In this document: piece by piece, positions 32,950 through 39,148 of the stretch
Layout: each line of letters opens with the position of its first letter
Position numbering within the stretch: position 1 is the first letter of the stretch
Assembly (NCBI GenBank): GCA_017524165.1
Contig: JAFWUH010000082.1
Span: forward strand, 1 to 39,148
Reading direction: 5' to 3'
Length of the DNA: 39,148 nt
Source: Clostridia bacterium
GTDB lineage: Bacteria > Bacillota > Clostridia > Oscillospirales > Acutalibacteraceae
Made by a program: the position numbers and the translations under genes
The notes under the pieces: generated by a model
Told to the model about the DNA's origin: nothing
The model's input: the letters and a program-made list of their open reading frames with translations, nothing else
The model's database searches: none

Positions 32950-33724
32950 AACAGAATACTTTTCGTTTGCAGACCTCGGCACATTTACCGCAGCCGGTAC
33001 ACAAATTATAGTCAATGACCGCCACATTGTCGATCACCTTTACGGCGCCGGACGGGCAATTTTTCTCGCATTGCATACAGGCAATACAAGAAACCGAACA
33101 CGCCTTGACGACCGCCGGACCGCGTTGTTTATTGGAACAACCGACGCGGACTTTTGCGGTTTGCGGGATGAGCGAAATCAAAGATTTCGGACAGGTTTCG
33201 GCACACTTGCCGCAACCGACACATTGATCGACGCAAATCACCGGGCGCCCGTTTTCCATCCGAATCGCGTCAAACGGACATGCGCGGAAGCAATCCCCGA
33301 ATCCGAGGCACCCGAAGCTGCAGGCATTCGGTCCGCCGTGCACCAAATTGGCGGCGGCGCAGCTTTGCATGCCTTGATATTCAAAGCGTTGTTTCGTGCA
33401 CTCGGGCGTACCGTTACAGCCGACAAAGGCGACCTTTGGTTCAGCTTCCACCGCGACACCTAAAAGATCCGCCAGTGCTTTAGCGGTCGAAGCGCCGCCG
33501 GGGGCGCATTTATTGGGTTCAGCCTCCCCTGCCGCAACGGCGGCGGCGTAGCCGTCACAACCCGAATATCCGCAGGCGCCGCAGTTGGCGCCGGGCAAAC
33601 ATTCACGAACCTTTTCCTGCTTTTCATCTACCGGCACCGCCATAAACTTAGACGCCAGCGAAAGACCAATACCGGCAATCAGACCGATGACAGCCAATAG
33701 AATAATCGGACTTAAAATTTCCAT
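32948..33724 (-). CDS. rnfB: Rnf complex subunit B, iron-sulfur electron-transfer subunit
   Basis: This 258-residue subunit passes electrons from ferredoxin into the Rnf ion pump. The N-terminal membrane helix (about 5-25) is followed by the 4Fe-4S domain CLPGANCGACGYSGCDGYA at about 42-60 with EAEPNKC. Then come CSFGCLGFGDCFRACPF, CVDQCVGCGKCAETCPK, CIACMQCEKNCP and CTGCGKCAEVC, giving several ferredoxin-type clusters as in clostridial RnfB. It ends soon after the last cluster, so there is no long C-terminal extension. It is the last gene of the operon, 3 bp after rnfA, and the terminator hairpin overlaps its stop codon. Confidence 0.96.
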   Translation of the reverse strand: MEILSPIILLAVIGLIAGIGLSLASKFMAVPVDEKQEKVRECLPGANCGACGYSGCDGYAAAVAAGEAEPNKCAPGGASTAKALADLLGVAVEAEPKVAFVGCNGTPECTKQRFEYQGMQSCAAANLVHGGPNACSFGCLGFGDCFRACPFDAIRMENGRPVICVDQCVGCGKCAETCPKSLISLIPQTAKVRVGCSNKQRGPAVVKACSVSCIACMQCEKNCPSGAVKVIDNVAVIDYNLCTGCGKCAEVCKRKVFC

Positions 33725-33727
33725 TTT

Positions 33728-34312
33728 TTAACCTCCGATTCCGGCAAAGCCCAAGAAAGACAGCGAAACCAGCGCCGCCGAAATCAGCGTAATGGGCAAT
33801 CCCTTTAAAAATTCCGGAATATTTGCCGTTTCAAGCCGTTCCCGAACGCCCGAAAACAGAAGCATTGCCAACATAAAGCCCAATCCGGCACCCAGGGCAT
33901 TGATCATGGAACGGACAAAATCCAATTGATTCGCCGTATTGATCTGCGTAATACCAAGCACAGCACAGTTGGTAGTGATCAGCGGCAGATAGATTCCGAG
34001 CGCATTATAAACCGGCTTAATAAACCGCTTTAAGAAAATTTCAATAAACTGCACAATAGCGGCAATTACCAAAATAAAGACGATGGTTTCCAAATAGGTA
34101 TAGTTCGGCATCAACAAATAATGATAAATCGGCCAAGTGACCGCGGAAGCCACCACCATAACGAGGGTAACGGCGATACTCATGGAAAACGCCGTGTTGA
34201 CCTTTTTGGAAACACCGAGGAACGGACAAATGCCGAGAAATTTCGACAGAACCATATTATTGGTCAAAATCCCAGCCAACAAGATGGAAGCAATGGCAGT
34301 TGAATTATTCAT
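33728..34312 (-). CDS. rnfA: Rnf complex subunit A, membrane subunit
   Basis: This 194-residue protein has six membrane helices. Signatures are LTNNMVLSKFLGICPFLGVSK at the N-terminus, with the conserved Cys in the membrane, LGIYLPLITTNCAVLG near 105-120 with the partner Cys, and a final LPITLISAALVSLSFLGFAG. RnfA and RnfE are antiparallel homologues that hold an intramembrane iron-sulfur centre between their cysteines in solved structures. It overlaps rnfE by 8 bp and lies 3 bp before rnfB. Length and order match other clostridia. Confidence 0.97.
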   Translation of the reverse strand: MNNSTAIASILLAGILTNNMVLSKFLGICPFLGVSKKVNTAFSMSIAVTLVMVVASAVTWPIYHYLLMPNYTYLETIVFILVIAAIVQFIEIFLKRFIKPVYNALGIYLPLITTNCAVLGITQINTANQLDFVRSMINALGAGLGFMLAMLLFSGVRERLETANIPEFLKGLPITLISAALVSLSFLGFAGIGG

Positions 34313-35000
34313 TGGTCACAGCCTCCTTTTCGGCGCAGTCTGTTTTGCCGCAAATACCCTTGGACGGACAGGAGTCACAACCCAAATGCTCGACCGGTTG
34401 TTTGCCCTGCCGTTTTGCGATGGCATTGGAGGCGGCAACCAGCATCCCGAACACGAAGAACCCTCCGGGCGGCAACAGGAAAATGATCATTGGCGAAATA
34501 AAATTCGCGGTAACCGGTTGACCGAAAATCATCCCGGTACCCAATAATTCGCGGATGGTACCCATCAAGGTCAGGGTTGCGGTAAATCCGAGACCCATAC
34601 CAAGTCCGTCCAATGCGCTCGGCAGGACGGAGTTTTTGGAGGCAAACATTTCAGCGCGTGCCAAAATGATGCAGTTCACCACGATCAAAGGCAGATAGAT
34701 TCCCAGCGCCTTATCCACCGAAGGCAAAAACGCCTTTACTAACATTTGTACCACGCTGACGAAACCGGCAATAATGGTAATGAAAGCAGGAATACGAACC
34801 TTATCCGGGATCACCTTGCGCAGCAAAGAAATCGCCACATTAGAGCAAATCAAAACAACGGTGGCGGCGAGACCCATGCTGATCCCGTCCTTGACCGAAG
34901 TGGTGACTGCCAGCGTCGGGCAGGTACCGAGCACCAATCGCAAAACGGGATTTTCCTTTAACAGTCCGTTGGTAAAATAACCGATATTTTTATTTGCCAT
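34305..35000 (-). CDS. rnfE: Rnf complex subunit E, membrane subunit with Cys-rich tail
   Basis: This 231-residue protein has six membrane helices: NPVLRLVLGTCPTLAVTTSV with the intramembrane Cys, then LGIYLPLIVVNCIILARAE with its partner. The ATG at 35000 lies 9 nt after AGGAGG, and an upstream extension inside rnfG was rejected. Beyond the last helix is a hydrophilic tail of about 35 residues with four cysteines at 208, 211, 217 and 222 (GCDSCPSKGICGKTDC). The spacing could hold a metal or an iron-sulfur cluster. Minimal RnfE proteins lack this tail, so its function is unknown. Confidence 0.95.
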   Translation of the reverse strand: MANKNIGYFTNGLLKENPVLRLVLGTCPTLAVTTSVKDGISMGLAATVVLICSNVAISLLRKVIPDKVRIPAFITIIAGFVSVVQMLVKAFLPSVDKALGIYLPLIVVNCIILARAEMFASKNSVLPSALDGLGMGLGFTATLTLMGTIRELLGTGMIFGQPVTANFISPMIIFLLPPGGFFVFGMLVAASNAIAKRQGKQPVEHLGCDSCPSKGICGKTDCAEKEAVTNE

Positions 35001-35565
35001 CCGTGCGCACCTCCTCAAATTGCCGCAACGCCTCATTGACTGCCTGTGTGACAGCCTTTGAGGTGATGGTCGCGCCGGTCACAGCGTTGACCTGCTGATC
35101 ATTGGCGTTGAATTTTACCACCGAGATTTCACCCTTTTTGCCGGCATACTGACCGTAAAAGTTTTCTTTTGCGGAATTCTGTCCCAAACCGGGTGTTTCG
35201 CCCGAAACATCCAAAATTTTCACCGCATGAACGGTGCCGTCCGGCTTGACAGCCGTCATGACCGAAACTGTACCGCCGTAGCCCTTTGCTTCATTCAAAA
35301 ACACATAACCGACGGTCTCCTCTTTTTGGACGGCTTCATAATAGGTGAATCCTTTTCCTTCTTTTTCAGCGAAAGCGTCGGCATCTACCAACAACTGCAT
35401 GGATTCCTGTTGTTGCTTTTCGGCAAGAACCTTGATTTTCGGTGCCGTCACCGTGTTGGTCAAGCTCAGCGCCAATGCAATGACGATACATATCACCAAC
35501 AATACAATCGTCGGTTTAATAATCGGCTGATATGTTTTTTGCAGGAAATTTCCATTTTTACTCAT
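34990..35565 (-). CDS. rnfG: Rnf complex subunit G, covalent FMN subunit
   Basis: This 191-residue protein has one N-terminal membrane helix (about 17-38) and an extracytoplasmic FMN-binding domain. The flavin attachment motif is TGATITSKAV near 164-173, where a Thr carries FMN through a phosphoester. GYGGTVSVMTAVKPDGTV and ETPGLGQN are further family signatures. The length is normal for clostridial RnfG. It overlaps rnfE by 11 bp and rnfD by 8 bp. FMN attachment would require an ApbE-type flavin transferase encoded elsewhere. Confidence 0.96.
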   Translation of the reverse strand: MSKNGNFLQKTYQPIIKPTIVLLVICIVIALALSLTNTVTAPKIKVLAEKQQQESMQLLVDADAFAEKEGKGFTYYEAVQKEETVGYVFLNEAKGYGGTVSVMTAVKPDGTVHAVKILDVSGETPGLGQNSAKENFYGQYAGKKGEISVVKFNANDQQVNAVTGATITSKAVTQAVNEALRQFEEVRTDGK

Positions 35566-36484
35566 TTTTAGCGACCTCCTTTGCCCCGAACGGCTTGAAG
35601 GCCGTTAAACGGTCGATATGAGGTACCAAAATATTCATTAGGATGATTGAGTAGGAAACGCCCTCCGGCAACGAGCCGAAACGGCGAATGACAAAGGTCA
35701 GTAAACCGCATCCGATACCGAAGAGGATAGTGCCGATAGGCGTCGACGGACTGGTGGTATAGTCGGTCGCCATAAAGATGGCGCCGAGGAACAACCCGCC
35801 CGAGAAAAGCTGTGTGCCGACATTGCCGCCTGTAGCCCATGTAATCAGGGCAAATGCGCCGATAAAGCAAATCGGCACAAAGGGATTTATCACGCGGCGC
35901 AAAATCAGGTAAAGACCGCCAAGCAAAAGCAAAAACGCTGAAGTTTCACCGATACAACCGCTATGCATACCGAAAAACAGATATCGAACCGAAGGCACCA
36001 CATCCGCTGTCGCCGCCAATGGTGTTGCCGAAGCAACCACGCCCGAAAACGGCTCATAAAATTTCGTCATAAAGCTGGGGAATGAAACCATCAGGACAAT
36101 TCTTGCCGCAATAGCGGGATTGACAAAATTATGCCCGATACCGCCAAACATCTGCTTGACGACAATGATCGCGACCACACTGCCGATGACCGCCATCCAA
36201 ACCGGCAGTTTTGCCGGCAAATTCATTCCGAGCAACAAGCCGGTCACCACGGCGGAAAGATCGCCCACCGTTTGCGGTTTTTTCAAGAGCAGATTCCAAA
36301 GATACTCAGCACCGACACAGGACAGGATACAAACCGCCAACAATACTGCCGCATACCACCCAAACAAGATACAACCGTAAACGGCAGCCGGGCAAAGCGC
36401 GATAATAACATCTCCCATGATACCGCGGGTAGTATCAATGTGCCGAATATGCGGCGAGGAGGTTACCGAAAGCATTTCTTTCAC
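35558..36484 (-). CDS. rnfD: Rnf complex subunit D, covalent FMN membrane subunit
   Basis: This 308-residue membrane protein of about nine helices begins with the family signature SVTSSPHIRHIDTTRGIM. FGGIGHNFVNPAIAARIVL lies near 125, the flavin-attachment region SATPLAATAD near 160, and FMATDYTTSPSTPIGTILFG near 250. The preferred start is GTG at 36484. It lies 8 nt after AGGAGG and overlaps the rnfC stop (GTGA), giving a coupled start. The ATG three codons later is less well placed, and a 30-codon upstream extension lies inside rnfC. It forms the ion-translocating core with RnfA, E and G. Confidence 0.95.
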   Translation of the reverse strand: MKEMLSVTSSPHIRHIDTTRGIMGDVIIALCPAAVYGCILFGWYAAVLLAVCILSCVGAEYLWNLLLKKPQTVGDLSAVVTGLLLGMNLPAKLPVWMAVIGSVVAIIVVKQMFGGIGHNFVNPAIAARIVLMVSFPSFMTKFYEPFSGVVASATPLAATADVVPSVRYLFFGMHSGCIGETSAFLLLLGGLYLILRRVINPFVPICFIGAFALITWATGGNVGTQLFSGGLFLGAIFMATDYTTSPSTPIGTILFGIGCGLLTFVIRRFGSLPEGVSYSIILMNILVPHIDRLTAFKPFGAKEVAKNE

Positions 36485-37803
36485 TTTTTCTTCCTCCTTA
36501 ATTCCGATTTTGCAACACGCATGACCTGTGTCAGCGGGCGTTTTGCCGGGCAAACATAGGAACAACTGCCGCATTCCATACAGTACATGACATTTAATTC
36601 ATTATATCGGTCACTCAAACCGCTTAAATAAGCCGCTTCCACCTTTGAGGGAAACAGTCGCATCGGGCAGGCGCGCGCACACCGTCCGCAACGGATGCAC
36701 GCCGTCTGTTGCTTGGATTGAGCTTCCGTCATGATCAAAATACCGTTGTTGCGTTTCTCCACCACGCTGTCCAAATCAGCAACGGGATTTCCCATCATGG
36801 GACCGCCCATCAACACCCGCGCACCCTCGGCAAAATCTTCTCCCGTAAAGTCGAGCAAATCGCGAATAGGCGTTCCGATCGGCACCAGGATATTCTTGGG
36901 CTCCTTTACCGCCGTGCCGTCTAAGGTAATGCGTTTTGCCACTAACGGCATGCCGGTTGCAATAAAGCGGTACAGCGTACTGACGCTCGTAATATTCATG
37001 ACGATACAACCGACATCGGCAGGCAATTTCCCCGGCGGCACGATCCGCCCGGTTGCCGAATAAATAATTACCTTTTCCGCGCCCTGCGGATAGCTTGACG
37101 GTAATTTCATCAATTTGACGGTATCGTCGGCGTCGCGGTAATCGGTAGCAATCTGATACAGTTGTTCAATTGCTTTGGGTTTGTTGTTTTCCACGCAGAT
37201 GATAACCTGTTTTAAATCCAGATATTTTTTCAACAGATAAACACCGTTGATCACATCGTCATAGCGTTCCATGCACTCACGATAGTCGCCGGTCAAAAAA
37301 GGTTCGCATTCGGCGGCATTGACCACCAAGGTGTCGATTCCGTCCGGTTTCAACTTGACATGCGTCGGGAATCCGGCGCCGCCGAGTCCGACCAGTCCGC
37401 ACGCCCGCGCCGCTTGGGCGATATCCTCCGCCTTTTTTACCGGGAACGGTTTCAAATCAGGGTCCGGCGTCATTTCTCCGTCCGAATCAATGACGATGCA
37501 TTTTGCACCGACGCCGCCGGGCGCATAATCCTCAATGCCGGCAACCGTACCAGAAACACTGGAATGGATCATCGCGCTGACAAAAGACGGGGCTTCCCCG
37601 ATCAGCGTACCGACATAAACCTGATCCCCTTTTTTGACAATCGGATTTGCCGGTGCGCCGATATGTTGCGAAAGCGGTATCCGTACCCTTGCCGGTGCCG
37701 GCATGATAACGGTTTCCTGCTCAGCAGTATGTTTCAAATGCGGCAACGGCGTCCCGCCGTGAATCCGCTTCACCGGTCGAAGTATTCTTTCCTTCACAGA
37801 CAT
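36481..37803 (-). CDS. rnfC: Rnf complex subunit C, NADH-binding iron-sulfur subunit
   Basis: This 440-residue peripheral subunit reduces NAD+ at the cytoplasmic face. The N-terminal domain carries HGGTPLPHLKH. The nucleotide/FMN-binding part has GLVGLGGAGFPTHVKL near 137-152 and VNAAECEPFLTGDYREC near 161. The SLBB-like domain follows, and two 4Fe-4S motifs (CIRCGRCARACP and CMECGSCSYVCP) lie near 370-420. GGGAGG precedes the ATG by 4 nt. It is the first gene of the rnf operon. Rnf couples ferredoxin oxidation and NAD reduction to Na+ or H+ pumping in anaerobes. The ion used here cannot be told from the sequence. Confidence 0.97.
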   Translation of the reverse strand: MSVKERILRPVKRIHGGTPLPHLKHTAEQETVIMPAPARVRIPLSQHIGAPANPIVKKGDQVYVGTLIGEAPSFVSAMIHSSVSGTVAGIEDYAPGGVGAKCIVIDSDGEMTPDPDLKPFPVKKAEDIAQAARACGLVGLGGAGFPTHVKLKPDGIDTLVVNAAECEPFLTGDYRECMERYDDVINGVYLLKKYLDLKQVIICVENNKPKAIEQLYQIATDYRDADDTVKLMKLPSSYPQGAEKVIIYSATGRIVPPGKLPADVGCIVMNITSVSTLYRFIATGMPLVAKRITLDGTAVKEPKNILVPIGTPIRDLLDFTGEDFAEGARVLMGGPMMGNPVADLDSVVEKRNNGILIMTEAQSKQQTACIRCGRCARACPMRLFPSKVEAAYLSGLSDRYNELNVMYCMECGSCSYVCPAKRPLTQVMRVAKSELRRKKK

Positions 37804-37834
37804 ATACCCTCCCTATAAAACTCTATTCTTCTAT

Positions 37835-37863
37835 ATAATAAATCATTTTTTATTTTATTACAA
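37835..37863 (-). promoter_or_regulatory. Sigma-A promoter of the rnf operon
   Basis: On the minus strand TTGTAA (37863-37858) and TATTAT (37840-37835) are 17 bp apart, about 31 bp before the rnfC ATG. It is divergent from and close to the methyltransferase promoter. Confidence 0.7.
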
Positions 37864-37874
37864 GGTTTTTCTAC

Positions 37875-37902
37875 TTGAAATTTCATGAAAAATTGTTATA
37901 AT
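37875..37902 (+). promoter_or_regulatory. Sigma-A promoter of the methyltransferase gene
   Basis: TTGAAA (37875-37880) and TATAAT (37897-37902) are 16 bp apart, about 35 bp before the ATG at 37938. Confidence 0.7.
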
Positions 37903-37937
37903 ATTCACAAATGATCCAAAAAGGCGGAGAACACTCT

Positions 37938-38693
37938 ATGTACCGTGATTTTGCCGAATTTTATGATTTGTTGACCGATGATGTCGATTATGCAGCCAGA
38001 ACCGAGCAGTTGTTATCTCTTTTTCGACAGTATGACCGTATCCCTACCCTTTTGTTGGATTTAGCGTGCGGTACCGGCGGATTTGCCAACGAGTTTGCCG
38101 CCAAAGGGATCTCGGTGATCGGTGTGGATCGCTCCGCCGAAATGTTAAGCCATGCGGCGGAGAATACACGAAAAAAAGGGCAATCAGTTTTATATCTTTG
38201 CCAAGACGCCGCCGAATTGGATCTGTACGGCACGGTAGACGGTGCCGTTTGTTGTTTAGACAGCTTAAATCATTTGACCGACTACGAGACATTCTGCCAT
38301 GCCATCGGTCGTGTATCGCTCTTTTTGGAAGAAGACCGCCTGTTTATTTTTGATTTAAACACCGTTTACAAACATGAAAAAGTATTGGGCAACAATGTTT
38401 TTCTCCGAGAAGAAAACGGTCTATACTGCGTTTGGGAAAACCACTATGACGCCGAAAATCGCCTCACCCAAATGGAATTGGATTTTTTTGAGGAGCAACC
38501 CGACGGCAGTTATCGACGCTTTTCGGACAGCGTGACCGAACGGGTCTATACCCGGGAAGAAATTGTCGCGGCGTTAGAAAAGAATCATTTAGCATTAGAG
38601 ACCTGTTTAGAAGAACTCACCCTCCGCCCTCCCACCGCAGAAACCCAGCGCATTATTTATGTTGCGAGGAAGAAAGCCGTCGCCGCCGACTGA
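37938..38693 (+). CDS. Class I SAM-dependent methyltransferase
   Basis: This 251-residue protein has a Rossmann-fold SAM site. Motif I is LLDLACGTGGFANEFAAKG near 41-59, motif II ISVIGVDRSAEMLSHA near 60-75, and a DGAVCCLDSLNHLTD segment follows near 104-118. The C-terminal beta region (NHYDAENRLTQMELDFFEE; FSDSVTERVYTREEIVAAL) is typical of small-molecule methyltransferases of this size in Firmicutes. The ATG at 37938 lies 8 nt after GGAG, and a start nine codons upstream lies before that site. It is the only plus-strand protein gene in the window and is divergent from rnfC. The substrate is unknown. Confidence 0.9.
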   Translation: MYRDFAEFYDLLTDDVDYAARTEQLLSLFRQYDRIPTLLLDLACGTGGFANEFAAKGISVIGVDRSAEMLSHAAENTRKKGQSVLYLCQDAAELDLYGTVDGAVCCLDSLNHLTDYETFCHAIGRVSLFLEEDRLFIFDLNTVYKHEKVLGNNVFLREENGLYCVWENHYDAENRLTQMELDFFEEQPDGSYRRFSDSVTERVYTREEIVAALEKNHLALETCLEELTLRPPTAETQRIIYVARKKAVAAD

Positions 38694-38797
38694 AAAGACA
38701 ATTGATTGTTTCACCCATTGTGTAACAACGAACAGTTTCCCGCATAGAATAGGATAAACCGACTTTGAGCTTCTGCAAAAAAAGTTTAAAAAAAGTC

Positions 38798-38826
38798 TTG
38801 ACAATTACCGTTTGGTATGATAATAT
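38798..38826 (+). promoter_or_regulatory. Promoter of the tRNA cluster
   Basis: A perfect -35 TTGACA (38798-38803) is followed after 17 bp by TAATAT (38821-38826), about 45 bp before the first tRNA. A TATAAT also lies 3 bp further on, giving a longer spacer. Confidence 0.75.
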
Positions 38827-38871
38827 AATGCTTGTCGCCGATAAGGTTTACTTGTCGCGATGATATTGTAT

Positions 38872-38947
38872 GGGAGCATAGCTCAGCTGGGAGAGCACCT
38901 GCCTTACAAGCAGGGGGTCACAGGTTCGAGCCCTGTTGTTCCCACCA
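38872..38947 (+). tRNA. tRNA-Val (anticodon TAC)
   Basis: This is a complete cloverleaf of 76 nt with encoded CCA. The acceptor GGGAGCA pairs with TGTTCCC (one G-T). The D arm is GCTC/GAGC, and the anticodon stem CCTGC/GCAGG carries loop CTTACAA. The T arm is ACAGG-TTCGAGC-CCTGT. Confidence 0.96.
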
Positions 38948-38952
38948 AATAT

Positions 38953-39029
38953 GGCCTGGTAGTTCAGTTGGTTAGAACGCTAGCCTGTCACGCTAGAGGT
39001 CGTGGGTTCGAGCCCCATCCAGGTCGCCA
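38953..39029 (+). tRNA. tRNA-Asp (anticodon GTC)
   Basis: The cloverleaf is 77 nt with encoded CCA. The acceptor GGCCTGG pairs with CCAGGTC (one G-T). The anticodon stem CTAGC/GCTAG carries loop CTGTCAC, and the T loop is TTCGAGC. Confidence 0.96.
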
Positions 39030-39036
39030 TTTTTTT

Positions 39037-39112
39037 GCCTCTGTAGCTCAGTCGGTAGAGCAGGGGACTGAAAATCCCCGTGTCGTTGGTTCGATTCCGA
39101 CCGGAGGCACCA
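39037..39112 (+). tRNA. tRNA-Phe (anticodon GAA)
   Basis: The cloverleaf is 76 nt with encoded CCA. The acceptor GCCTCTG pairs with CGGAGGC (one T-G). The anticodon stem GGGGA/TCCCC carries loop CTGAAAA, and the T loop is TTCGATT. Confidence 0.95.
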
Positions 39113-39117
39113 TGTTT

Positions 39118-39148
39118 GCGGCTTTAGCTCATCTGGTAGAGCGCCACC
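39118..39148 (+). tRNA. tRNA, 5' part cut by the window edge; probably tRNA-Gly
   Basis: The acceptor GCGGCTT, a TA linker, the D arm GCTC/GAGC and the first bases of an anticodon stem (CCACC) are visible. The anticodon is outside the window. The sequence resembles clostridial tRNA-Gly(GCC), but identity is inference. Confidence 0.7.

Noticed and set aside
1-39148. CRISPR arrays, rRNA genes, riboswitches and replication origins
   Set aside because: No regularly spaced repeats, rRNA segments, known aptamer cores or origin-like iterons were recognised on either strand. Short repeats found here are explained as operators, insertion ends or palindromic elements.

Overview
The window looks like chromosome from an anaerobic, low-to-mid GC Gram-positive bacterium of the Clostridia, probably an Oscillospiraceae/Ruminococcaceae-type gut or sludge organism. 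Supporting signs are a complete six-subunit Rnf complex in clostridial order (C-D-G-E-A-B), type I dockerins and cohesin-like modules, a C-terminal sortase-like anchor, a synthetase-only small alarmone synthetase, strong AGGAGG ribosome binding sites and consensus sigma-A promoters with 17-bp spacers. Almost everything lies on the minus strand. The exceptions are a methyltransferase and a tRNA cluster at the right end. Coordinates were read by eye and no database was searched.

Layout from left to right. 1-984 is the N-terminal part of an AT-rich polysaccharide flippase that leaves the window. 1041-1822 is a decayed, twice-frameshifted secreted protein resembling an RHS/YD-repeat N-terminus, containing copies of a GGACAGGG palindrome. 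2005-11764 holds two consecutive five-gene operons. The upstream one (11698 to 7193) carries a response regulator, a kinase, a RelQ-like (p)ppGpp synthetase, a second regulator and a second kinase. The downstream one (6961 to 2058) carries a Cthe_2159-like lipoprotein, a degenerate regulator, a pseudo-kinase, a VTC-domain polyphosphate polymerase and a DUF4956 membrane protein, ending in an intrinsic terminator. Both operons are preceded by the same 11-bp-period direct repeat (consensus GATTGAA-AAAA-GATTGAA on the plus strand, with one substitution in the 11.7 kb copy). This suggests one OmpR-type regulator drives both.

11922-17108 holds a truncated transposase, then a surface SGNH-hydrolase/InlB-repeat protein paired with an acyl-adenylating enzyme. 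The block is bracketed by two copies of a 27-bp sequence that each sit directly beyond a terminator. 17123-21003 is an MMPL lipid-exporter-like RND protein and its YhgE/Pip-like partner. 21513-22715 is an MFS transporter lying between two exact 16-bp direct repeats. 22963-26413 is a small operon of cyclophilin, rmlA and two GT2 glycosyltransferases. 26478-28310 is uvrC. 28428-32794 is a three-gene operon for a cell-surface cohesin/dockerin set: a dockerin-bearing glucosaminidase, a cohesin-plus-dockerin adaptor and a membrane-anchored cohesin protein. 32948-37803 is the rnf operon. 37938-38693 is a SAM methyltransferase on the plus strand. 38872-39148 is a tRNA cluster (Val, Asp, Phe, partial probable Gly).

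The most distinctive part is the 2-11.8 kb block. It combines alarmone synthesis, three two-component pairs (one with its key catalytic residues lost), a VTC polymerase, a DUF4956 membrane protein and a beta-helix lipoprotein under an apparently shared operator. It looks like a surface or polyphosphate response system whose physiological output is not established. The second most distinctive part is the self-contained cohesin/dockerin operon built around a peptidoglycan hydrolase rather than cellulases.
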